Assembly: GCA_965227065.1 (NCBI GenBank)
Contig: CBDDFN010000016.1
Coordinates: 1 to 64,000, forward strand
DNA length: 64,000 nt
Direction of reading: 5' to 3'
From: CBDDFN01 sp965227065
GTDB lineage: Bacteria > Pseudomonadota > Alphaproteobacteria > SPJN01
Numbering within the stretch: position 1 is the first letter of the stretch; each line of letters begins with the position of its first letter. Positions 24,754 to 35,027 of the stretch are shown here, in pieces. The position numbers were made by a program, and so were the translations under genes. The notes beneath the pieces were generated by a model, which was not told the origin of the DNA, made no database searches, and saw only the letters and a program-made list of their open reading frames with translations.

Positions 24754-25851
24754 ATGGCCCGAACGATATTTTTTGATAATTGCGGGGCAAGCCCCAACCA
24801 TCCGGCGACCCTGTCGGTTATCCGCGCCCAGTTGGACCGCGAATCAGATATTGGCGGCTACCGCGCCCAGGATGAGGCCGCACTGAGACTTGACGGGGTC
24901 TATCACGCGCTGGAGGCGTTGATCGGGGCTGAACCGGGAACCGTGGCCCTCACCCAATCGGCCACGCATGGCTGGTTGCAGGCCTTTCACGGCATTGCCT
25001 GGCGGCCAGGCGATGAAGTGCTGACCCATGCCAGCGAATATCGTGCCAATGTCATCGCGCTTGAAGACGCCAAGCGCCGCTACGGTATCAAGGTGACACT
25101 GGTTCCAAGCTTCCACACCGGCGCGATCGATTTGTCGGCGCTTGAAGCGATGATTGGTCCGCGCACAAAGCTTATTGCTCTGACCTGGCTGCCCTCGAAT
25201 GACGGGCTGATCAACCCCGCCGAACAGGTCGGTGCAATTGCCCGCGCCCATTCGGTCCCCTTTCTGCTTGATGCGTGCCAGGCGGTGGGGCAAATGCCGG
25301 TCGATGTTCAACGGTTGGGCTGCACCTATCTGGCCGCCACGGGCCGGAAGTTTTTACGCGGCCCGCGCGGCACAGGCTTTTTGTATATCAGGCGCAGTGC
25401 CCAGGGCCGCCATCGACCGCCTTTCATTGATCAGCAAGCCCTGATGTATCCCGGCGATGCGCGGCGGTTTGAACTTTATGAACGCTCCATCGCGCTCGCA
25501 CTGGGTCTGGGCGAAGCCGCCCGGCGCGCGGGTGATCTTGCCTCCGGCTTTGCCCGCATTACCGGGCTTGCAAGCCGCGCGCGGGCCGAAATCAATGCCC
25601 TGCCGGGCTGGCGCACGCTGGACCGGGGGGAAATTTTGTCGGGCATCGTGACTTTCTATTCAGAAACCCACGCCCCGCAGACCGTCAAGCAGGCCTTGTG
25701 GGACGCCTCAATCGCCTCAAGCCTGTCGGGCCAGGCTTTTGCCCCTTACGATACCGGCATGCCCGTCACAACAAACCGGATCGGTTTGCACAGTTTCAAC
25801 AGTGATGCCGAACTTGACCGGTTCGCGTCGGTTCTGGCTGGTTTGCGATGA
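24754..25851 (+). CDS. Class V aminotransferase-fold PLP enzyme
   Basis: A 365-residue fold-type I PLP protein related to cysteine desulfurases and isopenicillin-N epimerase-like enzymes. LTQSATHGWLQAF is the cofactor phosphate-binding region, FLLDACQAVGQ carries the ring-stacking Asp, and AATGRKFLRGPRGTGFLY contains the PLP lysine. No catalytic-loop cysteine typical of group I desulfurases is obvious. It may act as a lyase or desulfurase on a small molecule; the substrate is unknown. The stop overlaps the following transporter start (ATGA), suggesting the two work together. Confidence 0.85.
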   Translation: MARTIFFDNCGASPNHPATLSVIRAQLDRESDIGGYRAQDEAALRLDGVYHALEALIGAEPGTVALTQSATHGWLQAFHGIAWRPGDEVLTHASEYRANVIALEDAKRRYGIKVTLVPSFHTGAIDLSALEAMIGPRTKLIALTWLPSNDGLINPAEQVGAIARAHSVPFLLDACQAVGQMPVDVQRLGCTYLAATGRKFLRGPRGTGFLYIRRSAQGRHRPPFIDQQALMYPGDARRFELYERSIALALGLGEAARRAGDLASGFARITGLASRARAEINALPGWRTLDRGEILSGIVTFYSETHAPQTVKQALWDASIASSLSGQAFAPYDTGMPVTTNRIGLHSFNSDAELDRFASVLAGLR

Positions 25852-26744
25852 GCGGTACGGCGGGGCGTCAACCTGTCGAGTGGGTCCGCCTGATCGCGCT
25901 TGCGCTGATCTGGGGGCTGAGCTTTCCCGCCGTTGACCTTGCGCTTGAAACCCTGTCGCCCCTGCACATTGCGACGGGCCGGATTTTCATGGGCGCGATC
26001 GGCCTGACTGCCATCGCAATGATCCAGGGGGTGCGCTTCCCGACCACTCTGCGCAATTGGGCCGCGCTCAGCTTCGTGGGCATTATCGGGACCGCCCTGC
26101 CCTTCTTCATGATCGGCTGGGGCCAGCAGGAAGTCCCGCCCGGCGCCACCTCGCTGCTCATGGCCGTGATGCCGTTCATCACGCTGGGACTGGCCCATGC
26201 TATCGGCGATGAACGTCTGACGGTGCAGGCCCTGTTGGGCATGGTTCTGGGTTTCGTCGGGCTCGGCCTGCTGATCGGACCTGATGCCGTCAAAGCCCTT
26301 GGTGGCGATGCGGGCGAGATGATCTTTCAGGCTGCCATTTTGGGCGGCGCGGTGTGCTATTCCTTGTCGGCGATTGTGGCGCGACAAGCCCGCGGTGTCC
26401 CGATCCTGGCCGCAGGCGCGGTATCGCTTGTATCCGCCTCAGCGGTTCTGGTTCCCTCAGCGCTGCTTCTTGAGCCGCTGCCTGCAGTATCATTCGGCGA
26501 TACAAGTCTTTGGGCGGTTGTCTATCTGGGATTGTTCGCGACGCTGATCGCCGAAATTCTCTATTTCACAATTATCGGCCAGTCGGGAGCGAGCTTCTTT
26601 TCCCTGCTCAATTACATGATCCCGGTGATCGCGCTTGCGGTATCCGTGGCCTTTTTGGGCGAGCAGCCAAGCTGGTGGACGCTTGTTGCACTGCCCATCA
26701 TTCTTCTGGGTCTGTGGCTGGGCGGACGGCAAATCCGTGATTGA
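25848..26744 (+). CDS. EamA/DMT family transporter
   Basis: A 298-residue inner-membrane protein with about ten hydrophobic helices in two EamA repeats; the first begins LIALALIWGLSFPAVDLALETL, the second around residue 155 with QAAILGGAVCYSLSAIVA. Such proteins export or import amino acids and other metabolites. The overlap with the class V aminotransferase gene suggests that its substrate may be related to that reaction. Its last 47 bases overlap the convergent thiD gene. Confidence 0.88.
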   Translation: MSGTAGRQPVEWVRLIALALIWGLSFPAVDLALETLSPLHIATGRIFMGAIGLTAIAMIQGVRFPTTLRNWAALSFVGIIGTALPFFMIGWGQQEVPPGATSLLMAVMPFITLGLAHAIGDERLTVQALLGMVLGFVGLGLLIGPDAVKALGGDAGEMIFQAAILGGAVCYSLSAIVARQARGVPILAAGAVSLVSASAVLVPSALLLEPLPAVSFGDTSLWAVVYLGLFATLIAEILYFTIIGQSGASFFSLLNYMIPVIALAVSVAFLGEQPSWWTLVALPIILLGLWLGGRQIRD

Positions 26745-27555
26745 GCGGCCCAGCGCCATCGCCAAACCCCGGCGCCGCTGCAATCGCCTTTGAGACATAA
26801 TCAGAGGCGCGCGCCACCGCCTCAACCACCCCAAATCCCTGCGCCGCCAGGGTAGCTAGCGCACTGGCCAGCGTGCAGCCTGTTCCATGGGTGTTGGTAG
26901 TGTCGAGGCGCGAGCCTTCAATTTCAAAACCATTCCCGTCCGGGTCGATCACGCAATTGACCAGTGATGGGCCATCGAGATGCCCGCCTTTGACCACAAC
27001 CGACGCGCAGCCCAGATCATAAAGATCAAAGCCTGCCTCCATCGCCTCATCGACACAGGCAATCGCCCGCCCGGTCAGTGTTTCGGCTTCGGGAATATTG
27101 GGGGTGAGGATCGATCCTGGCATAGCGTGGGCTTTCAGTGCCTCGACCGCATCGTCGGTTATCAGCCGGTCGCCGCTGGTCGCAACCATGACCGGGTCAA
27201 CAATGCGCGGCACATCGGGCGCAAGCCGGTTGATGATTTCAAAAACCGCTTCGATCATGGCGGCATCGGGGATCATGCCGGTCTTGATCGCATCAACGCC
27301 GATATCAGAAATCACCGCCTCAATCTGGCCGACGACACAATCGATGGGCACCGTGTGAACCCCGGACACGCCTTTGGTGTTCTGAACCGTGATCGCTGTC
27401 ACCGCAGTCATGGCATAGCCGCCCAGTGCGGTGATCGTCTTGATGTCGGCTTGAATGCCCGCCCCGCCGCCGGAGTCCGAGCCCGCAATAGACAGAATAC
27501 GAACTGGCTTAGCAGCCAATTTCGGTGACCGCCGCAACGATGGTATCAACGACAT
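26698..27555 (-). CDS. thiD: Bifunctional hydroxymethylpyrimidine kinase/phosphomethylpyrimidine kinase
   Basis: A ribokinase-family enzyme phosphorylating HMP and HMP-P in thiamine synthesis. SIAGSDSGGGAGIQADIKTI is the N-terminal signature, GGYAMTAVTAITVQNT follows, and TNTHGTGCTLASALA is the anion-hole/catalytic motif. ATG 27555 gives 285 residues and a 47-base overlap with glmM; TTG 27519 would give a form closer to the usual length. Its other end overlaps the convergent transporter gene. thiE lies elsewhere in the window at 50063. Confidence 0.93.
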   Translation of the reverse strand: MSLIPSLRRSPKLAAKPVRILSIAGSDSGGGAGIQADIKTITALGGYAMTAVTAITVQNTKGVSGVHTVPIDCVVGQIEAVISDIGVDAIKTGMIPDAAMIEAVFEIINRLAPDVPRIVDPVMVATSGDRLITDDAVEALKAHAMPGSILTPNIPEAETLTGRAIACVDEAMEAGFDLYDLGCASVVVKGGHLDGPSLVNCVIDPDGNGFEIEGSRLDTTNTHGTGCTLASALATLAAQGFGVVEAVARASDYVSKAIAAAPGFGDGAGPLNHGFAVRPATDPEE

Positions 27556-28885
27556 GTTCCACCTGGGCGGTGTCCTGGCCTTCTGCCATCACGCGGACCA
27601 GAGGCTCTGTTCCCGACTTGCGCAGAACAATTCGGCCCTGGCCGTTAAACAGCGCCTCACCCTTTTGCACCGCTTCGACAATGGCGGGTTCTTCAAGCGT
27701 GACGGGTTTTGAATAGCGGACATTTTTCAGCAATTGCGGAAAGGGATCAAATTTGTGCAGCACCGCACTGGCTGGCCGGTCATCGCCATTGGCGCGCGCC
27801 TGGGCGATTTCCGCCAGCACCTGAATGCCCGCCAACAACCCATCGCCCGTGGTGCCGTAATCGGACAGCACAATATGCCCGGATTGTTCACCGCCAATAT
27901 TACAGCCATCCCGCCGCATCGCCTCAACCACATAGCGGTCACCGACCTTGGTGCGGGTGAGCGCGAGACCAAGCCCTTCGACAAATTTTTCCAGCCCCAG
28001 ATTGGACATGACCGTGCTGACCAGCGCCCCGCCGGTCAGCAAGCCATCGCGGTGCCAAAATTCCGTGATTGCCGCCATCAGCTGGTCGCCATCGACCAGC
28101 GAGCCGGTTTCATCGGAAATCAAAACCCTGTCGGCATCCCCATCGAGCGCCATGCCGAGATCGGCTTTGTGTTCCACGACCAAGGCGCGCATCAGATCGG
28201 TTTTGGTCGAGCCGCAATCGCGATTGATGTTGAGCCCGTCGGGTTCAATACCGACCGGCACCACGGTAGCGCCAAGTTCCCACAAGACGGTGGGGGCGAC
28301 CGCATGGGCCGCGCCATTGGCACAATCGACGACGATCTTCAGACCATCAAGATCAAGCCCGCGCGGGAATGAGCTTTTGACAAATTCGATATAGCGGCCC
28401 GGCGCATCTTCCATGGCCAGCGATGCCCCCAGATCGCCGGGACTAGCCAGCCCGTCAACGGTCATGCCGCCATGCATGTCGCGGCGCATGCGCTCTTCAA
28501 TCTCGAGTTCGATCGCGTCGGAAAGCTTGTAGCCGTCGGGACCAAAAAGCTTGATGCCATTGTCTTCAAACGGATTGTGCGAGGCTGAAATCATCACCCC
28601 GAGATCGGCCCGCAGGCTTTTGGTCAACAACGCAATGGCCGGGGTCGGCAATTCGCCCACAAGCATGGCGTCCATGCCCACCGCGGTGAAGCCTGCCACC
28701 AGGGCGGCTTCGATCATGTGACCGGAAAGCCGTGTGTCACGGCCAATCACAACCCGGTGGCGATGCGTGCCCCGAATAAAATAGCGGCCCGCCGCCATGC
28801 CGACTTTAAGCGCCACTTCGGGCGTCATGGGATAGGCATTCGCTCGCCCGCGAATCCCGTCGGTTCCAAAAAATTCTCGCGCCAT
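27509..28885 (-). CDS. glmM: Phosphoglucosamine mutase
   Basis: A 458-residue enzyme converting glucosamine 6-phosphate to the 1-phosphate for UDP-GlcNAc and peptidoglycan supply. MAREFFGTDGIRGRAN is the characteristic start; the catalytic phosphoserine motif is MISASHNPFEDNGIKLFG; the metal-binding loop ALDGDADRVL and C-terminal RKSGTEPLVRVM are intact. ATG 28885 follows AAGGGG. Order ftsH-folP-glmM is the usual proteobacterial one. Confidence 0.96.
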   Translation of the reverse strand: MAREFFGTDGIRGRANAYPMTPEVALKVGMAAGRYFIRGTHRHRVVIGRDTRLSGHMIEAALVAGFTAVGMDAMLVGELPTPAIALLTKSLRADLGVMISASHNPFEDNGIKLFGPDGYKLSDAIELEIEERMRRDMHGGMTVDGLASPGDLGASLAMEDAPGRYIEFVKSSFPRGLDLDGLKIVVDCANGAAHAVAPTVLWELGATVVPVGIEPDGLNINRDCGSTKTDLMRALVVEHKADLGMALDGDADRVLISDETGSLVDGDQLMAAITEFWHRDGLLTGGALVSTVMSNLGLEKFVEGLGLALTRTKVGDRYVVEAMRRDGCNIGGEQSGHIVLSDYGTTGDGLLAGIQVLAEIAQARANGDDRPASAVLHKFDPFPQLLKNVRYSKPVTLEEPAIVEAVQKGEALFNGQGRIVLRKSGTEPLVRVMAEGQDTAQVEHVVDTIVAAVTEIGC

Positions 28886-28923
28886 GGTCATCCCCTTGGC
28901 CGCCCAGTCCACCGGCCCTTCTT

Positions 28924-29948
28924 TTATCGCAGCGCAGAATGAATTGCACCTGCGACATGCAAAAACTGTGCGCTCTCGAACACATCATGAACCCGGAAAA
29001 ATTGTACACCGGCGTCCAACCCGGCAGCCATTCCCGCCAGCGACCCGGCCAGCCGTCGCTCAACCGGTGCCTCGGCATGCAGCTTTCCCACGACACTTTT
29101 GCGGGAAAAGCCCAACAATATGGGACAGCCCAGCCCATGAAACAGGCTCAACCCCGCCAGAAGCTGCAAATTGTGCTCAAGGGTCTTGCCAAAGCCAATG
29201 CCGGGATCGGTGATCAACCGCGCCCGGTCAATACCAGCGGCCTCACAAACATTGATCCGGGCCTCAAGCGCCTCATAAATATCAAGCAAAGCGTGATCAT
29301 AGGCGGGCGCGGTCTGCATGGTTTGGGGGTTGCCCTGGGCGTGCATCAGCACAATCGGGCAATCCGCATTGGCCGCCACCGCCAGCGCGTCAGGGTCGTG
29401 GCTCAAAGCGGACACATCATTGATCATCGCCGCGCCCGCCGTGAGCGCAGCCTCCATGGTTGCGGCATGGCGTGTGTCAACCGACACCGTGTGGCCCTTG
29501 GATACCAGTGCCTCGATCACCGGCAGGATGCGGCGCTGTTCTTCGTCGGGCGGGACCGGCGTGGCACCGGGCCGGGTGGATTCGCCCCCGACATCCAGTA
29601 GCACCGCCCCCTCGCGCACCAATTGATCGCCATGGGCAATCGCGGCATGGGGGCTCGCAAATCTGCCGCCATCGGAAAAACTGTCGGGTGTGACATTGAC
29701 GATGCCCATCAGATGGGGCGTCGCGGGATCAAAGCCAAACGGCATGACGGGCGTTTGTGAGAAGCGCTCGACCCGGTCGGCATACAGCGCACGGGCGGCG
29801 TCGTAACTCAGTGTGCGGCGCTCAAGACGCGCGCCCGCGCGCCGCCATTCCACAAAGCCCGTAATCGCCCTTGGACCGCCCGCCAACAGCGCAAGGCCGG
29901 CATGGGGTTCCATGCCGGCCAGCAAAGGTTGCAGATAGGTTTTGGGGC

Positions 29949-29952
<4 letters not shown>
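28924..29952 (-). CDS. folP: Dihydropteroate synthase
   Basis: A 342-residue protein with the folate-pathway DHPS domain: HLMGIVNVTPDSFSDGGRF, LLDVGGESTRPGATPVP, and the pterin-binding end LLGFSRKSVVGKL. It joins dihydropterin pyrophosphate and p-aminobenzoate and is the target of sulfonamides. It carries an N-terminal extension of about 80 residues before the TIM barrel, as in several alphaproteobacterial homologues. The GTG start overlaps the ftsH stop by four bases. Confidence 0.95.
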
Positions 29953-31868
<1,916 letters not shown>

Positions 31869-31912
31869 GAAACGCGGTCCTCTTCAATATCCACGCCCCC
31901 ACCCGTCATTGC

Positions 31913-31948
31913 ATCCAGACAATGTATCCAGACAATGTATCCAGACAA
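31913..31948. repeat. Short tandem repeat upstream of ftsH
   Basis: Two full copies and a ten-base partial copy of the 13-mer ATCCAGACAATGT lie in the ftsH-tilS gap. On the minus strand the repeat contains TTGTCT and GGATACATT; TTGTCT with TACATT 16 bases later could serve as -35 and -10 elements of the ftsH promoter. Confidence 0.6.
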
Positions 31949-32050
31949 AACCGGACGGAACCATCCTATCCCAACAGATAGGCGGTAAGGGTTAAAATAC
32001 AAGCATATCTGGCGCATTTCCTCTTGGCCATGGCTGGCCGCGATTTGGTG

Positions 32051-33352
32051 TCAAAAAAGCGCAATGGGCAGTTCAAGTGCCGATTGGGGCCAAACCGGCC
32101 ATGATTGGGAGCCTGCCAAGCCAACCCATTGCGCGCCGCAGCCTGGTCGTTCAAGCTCACCCAAGGCTTGCCAGTAAGGCTTGGGAACACCGGTTTTCTC
32201 TATCATTTCAAACTGTTGATCATCGGAGCGATTGTTCACCGCACCAACAACTGCGCCCGCTTCGCCGCCATCGATACGCCATTGGCGATCCCAGATCGCG
32301 GTTTGGCCCGGACCGATCTGGAGGGGCTTTTCCACCGCGCGATATTCCCGGCCCGCCCACAGAAGGTCTGATTTCGCCTGCCGCACCCACAATAGGCCCG
32401 CCAGCGTGTGCGCGCCTTTGCCCATCACAAGATGTTGAGACAAGGCCTCCAGCGCCGCCTGGGACGGCGCGTGACGGCCTGGATTAAAAGCCCGGCACAG
32501 ATGGCCCAGAACATGCCGGCGCATCACAGGGGCCAGCGCGGCAAAGGCCGGCCCGTCCATCCGCAGCGGCCCCAAAGGGGTGCGCTGTGCGTGCTGCCCC
32601 ACAAACACATCAATGTCACGGGCAATCGCGCCCCACAACGCCGCCATTGCGGGCTGAAGCGTCAGCAAGCGCGCCCGCAAGGGTGCATCTTCATTCAAAA
32701 TCGCGCGGGCGCGCACCCGGTCATAGGCCCGATCGGCATTGGTCGGATCATCACAGGTCGGCAATTGCTGTGCGGTGCAGACCTTACGCAGCGCCGTTTT
32801 GGAACTGTGGAGCAATGGGCGGATCAGCGTAACATCACCTCGCGCCGTCATCAGCGGACGGCATTCGGCCATTCCAGCCAGCCCCACCATGCCCGCCCCG
32901 CGCGACAGCCGCATAAGCACGGTTTCAGCCTGATCATCGCCATGATGGGCGACCCCAAGGGTTGGCACGCCATGCTCAACGCACCAATCCGCCATCAGCC
33001 GGTAGCGGCCCAGCCGGGCGGCTTCCGACAAGGTGCCGCCGCCTTGCGGAGGAGACCAGGTGAGGATTGTGTGCGGAACGGCGCGGGCGGCACACCAGTG
33101 GGCCACCCTCTGCGCTTCGGCCCGGGCTTCGGGACGCAAGCCATGATCAACGCTTAAAACATGGATGGATCGGCCGGTTTGATGAGAAAGCGCCAAAAGC
33201 GCCATCGAATCGGGGCCGCCTGAAACCCCCAACGCCAGCGGGCCCGCCGGGGCGAGCCGGGCGAGCGTGGCTTCGAAATCAGCGCAGATAATCGGCGCAG
33301 TCGATCTGGCCAAGTTCGCGTTTCGCGGTTGATTTGATTTTGGGCGAAGCAT
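32051..33352 (-). CDS. tilS: tRNA(Ile)-lysidine synthetase
   Basis: A protein of up to 433 residues that adds lysine to C34 of the AUA-reading tRNA-Ile. The PP-loop motif LGVSGGPDSMALLAL is near the N-terminus, with VDHGLRPEARAEAQRVA and VAHHGDDQAETVLMRLSRG following. The C-terminal part is diverged. The start is uncertain: ATG 33352 makes a 74-base overlap with cpoB, and TTG 33313 or a start nearer 33292 would reduce it. The order cpoB-tilS-ftsH is typical. Confidence 0.92.
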   Translation of the reverse strand: MLRPKSNQPRNANLARSTAPIICADFEATLARLAPAGPLALGVSGGPDSMALLALSHQTGRSIHVLSVDHGLRPEARAEAQRVAHWCAARAVPHTILTWSPPQGGGTLSEAARLGRYRLMADWCVEHGVPTLGVAHHGDDQAETVLMRLSRGAGMVGLAGMAECRPLMTARGDVTLIRPLLHSSKTALRKVCTAQQLPTCDDPTNADRAYDRVRARAILNEDAPLRARLLTLQPAMAALWGAIARDIDVFVGQHAQRTPLGPLRMDGPAFAALAPVMRRHVLGHLCRAFNPGRHAPSQAALEALSQHLVMGKGAHTLAGLLWVRQAKSDLLWAGREYRAVEKPLQIGPGQTAIWDRQWRIDGGEAGAVVGAVNNRSDDQQFEMIEKTGVPKPYWQALGELERPGCGAQWVGLAGSQSWPVWPQSALELPIALF

Positions 33353-34166
33353 TGGGATAGCGCTGGGGCAGGCTCGAAAACGTCTTGCAGGCGGCCTTCA
33401 GATTGCCCAGCCGGTGGGTCGACATGCCAAGCTTGAGCATGGTGTCGGGCCCTTTGGGACCGGATTTGTATTTCTGCATACCCTTCACAAAGGCCAGCGA
33501 GGCTTCGCGAAACATGGAGCGCGCATAAAACGTCTCTCCTAACCAATATTGGGCATTGCCGGCCAGCCGGTGACGGGGATGGAGGGCGACAAATTGTTCA
33601 AACGCGGTTTGCGCGCCCTGATAATTGCCGTCGCGCAACAAGCCGATGGCGAAATCATATTGCTTCTCAGCCGGTCCTTCGGGCAGCCCGCGGCTTTCTT
33701 GCGGTACGGCGGTTTGCGGCAGGGGCTCGCCACCGCCGGGAATGGTCGCACCGGCGGGAGGAATAGCCTGGCCGCCCTGATAGGTTTGCGGCGTGCTCCG
33801 CTCCAGCTGGCCAAAGCGATATTCGGCGTCATCCTGCAATTTGGTCAGCCGGGCCGCCAATTGCTTGTTTTCAAAGCTGAGCTTTTCAATGCGGCCGGTC
33901 AGAAAGCGGATCTGGTTTTCCTGCTGGGCAATCCGCACCTGCATGTCCGAGATGGCCGCGGGCGGAACCGCACTGCCGGCGCCCGATGAAATGGGGCCTG
34001 CGCCACCGCCTTCAAGGTTCATCCGCATCAGCGCCTGAACATCATTTTCCAGACGGCGGATCCGGTCCTGCAATTCCTGATTGGATTGGGCGAGTGCGGG
34101 CAGGCTAACCAGGCTGGCCAATGAGGCGAGCACGGCCAGACGGCGCAAGCGGTGCATGAAAGTCAT
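33279..34166 (-). CDS. cpoB: Cell division coordinator CpoB (YbgF)
   Basis: A 295-residue periplasmic protein of the Tol-Pal operon. It has a signal peptide (HRLRRLAVLASLASLVSLPALAQ, cut here as A-L-A), an N-terminal coiled coil (QELQDRIRRLENDVQALM and a second heptad stretch to about residue 110), a Pro/Gly-rich linker, and a C-terminal TPR domain beginning KQYDFAIGLLRDGNYQGAQ. It links outer-membrane constriction with peptidoglycan synthesis. ATG 34166 follows GGAG. Confidence 0.93.
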   Translation of the reverse strand: MTFMHRLRRLAVLASLASLVSLPALAQSNQELQDRIRRLENDVQALMRMNLEGGGAGPISSGAGSAVPPAAISDMQVRIAQQENQIRFLTGRIEKLSFENKQLAARLTKLQDDAEYRFGQLERSTPQTYQGGQAIPPAGATIPGGGEPLPQTAVPQESRGLPEGPAEKQYDFAIGLLRDGNYQGAQTAFEQFVALHPRHRLAGNAQYWLGETFYARSMFREASLAFVKGMQKYKSGPKGPDTMLKLGMSTHRLGNLKAACKTFSSLPQRYPNASPKIKSTAKRELGQIDCADYLR

Positions 34167-34246
34167 GACTATAGTCTCCGTCGATACGGCACGCGCGCCC
34201 CCCCGGGCACCGTAGCTTTGAGGAATTTCACTCATAAAAGGTGAAC

Positions 34247-34274
34247 GGGCGGCCCCCGTTTTGGAGTGCCGCCC
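34247..34274 (-). terminator. Hairpin after pal, possible terminator
   Basis: GGGCGGC (34247-34253) pairs with GCCGCCC (34268-34274). On the minus strand the stem is followed by GTTCACCTTTTATG, a modest T-rich tail. It lies between pal and cpoB and may reduce read-through from pal. Confidence 0.4.
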
Positions 34275-34287
34275 GGCCCTTCATATC

Positions 34288-34845
34288 TTAAAACGTGTTG
34301 ACGACCGTCATGCCGCGGCGGTTTTTGCCCCAGCAGCTTTCGGCTGAGCAAGTCGCGATCGGGCGCTCTTTGCCGTACGAAATGGTCGCGATGCGCGAAG
34401 GCGCGATGCCCTGGCTCACCAAATAGTCTTTCACCGAATTGGCGCGGCGATCACCCAGTGCGAGGTTGTATTCGCGCGTACCGCGCTCATCGCAATGGCC
34501 TTCGATCGTGACCGACACATTCGGGAATTTGCGCAACCAGGCAGCCTGGGCGCGCAGCGTGTTTTGCGCGGCTGACGACAGATTGTACTGGTCGTAACCG
34601 AAGAACACCCGGTCACCGGCTTCAAGGGCGAGACCTTGTTGCGTGGGCTGGCCCTGCTGGCCGCCCAGATTATCCGTCGTAACGCCATCACCGCGCGGTT
34701 GTGTGGTCTGCGTGGGTGCAGGCTCATATTCGTACCCGTCGGCTCCGGTATTCGCTGCGTCATCGTCGCCGCCGCCGCAGGCGGCAAGCGCCAGCGTCCC
34801 GGCTACAATCACCGCATAGCGAAGCGCATTTTTAGTGCTGGCCAT
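34288..34845 (-). CDS. pal: Peptidoglycan-associated lipoprotein Pal
   Basis: A 185-residue outer-membrane lipoprotein with the lipobox LAAC at about residues 19-22 of the ATG-34845 reading. The C-terminal OmpA-like domain has VFFGYDQYNLS, VTIEGHCDERGTREYNLALGDRRA and the conserved Asp/Arg residues that bind diaminopimelate of peptidoglycan. It is anchored to the outer membrane and partners TolB. Upstream codons to 34887 are unlikely to be used because ATG 34845 directly precedes the signal sequence. Confidence 0.96.
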   Translation of the reverse strand: MASTKNALRYAVIVAGTLALAACGGGDDDAANTGADGYEYEPAPTQTTQPRGDGVTTDNLGGQQGQPTQQGLALEAGDRVFFGYDQYNLSSAAQNTLRAQAAWLRKFPNVSVTIEGHCDERGTREYNLALGDRRANSVKDYLVSQGIAPSRIATISYGKERPIATCSAESCWGKNRRGMTVVNTF

Positions 34846-34988
34846 GATTTTTCCATCCTTCCCGTCTTGGAAACTAAAATCTAACACACAAAGTCCAATG
34901 CAAGCCCGCCCAGAAACCGGCAGAAACGCGCCAGTTGAGCACCCTCAATGCGGGACAGACCATACTGCCACCACCGTTACAAGTCTAT

Positions 34989-35013
34989 GATGACGAAGTG
35001 ATGGCACGTCATC
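34989..35013. promoter_or_regulatory. Inverted repeat between tolB and pal
   Basis: GATGACG (34989-34995) and CGTCATC (35007-35013) form a perfect seven-base-pair dyad with an 11-base spacer in the 182-base tolB-pal gap. There is no T-run after it, so it is either a weak stop signal or a regulatory site for pal; nothing else recognisable is in this gap. Confidence 0.4.
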
Positions 35014-35027
35014 CATTTTGACACATC

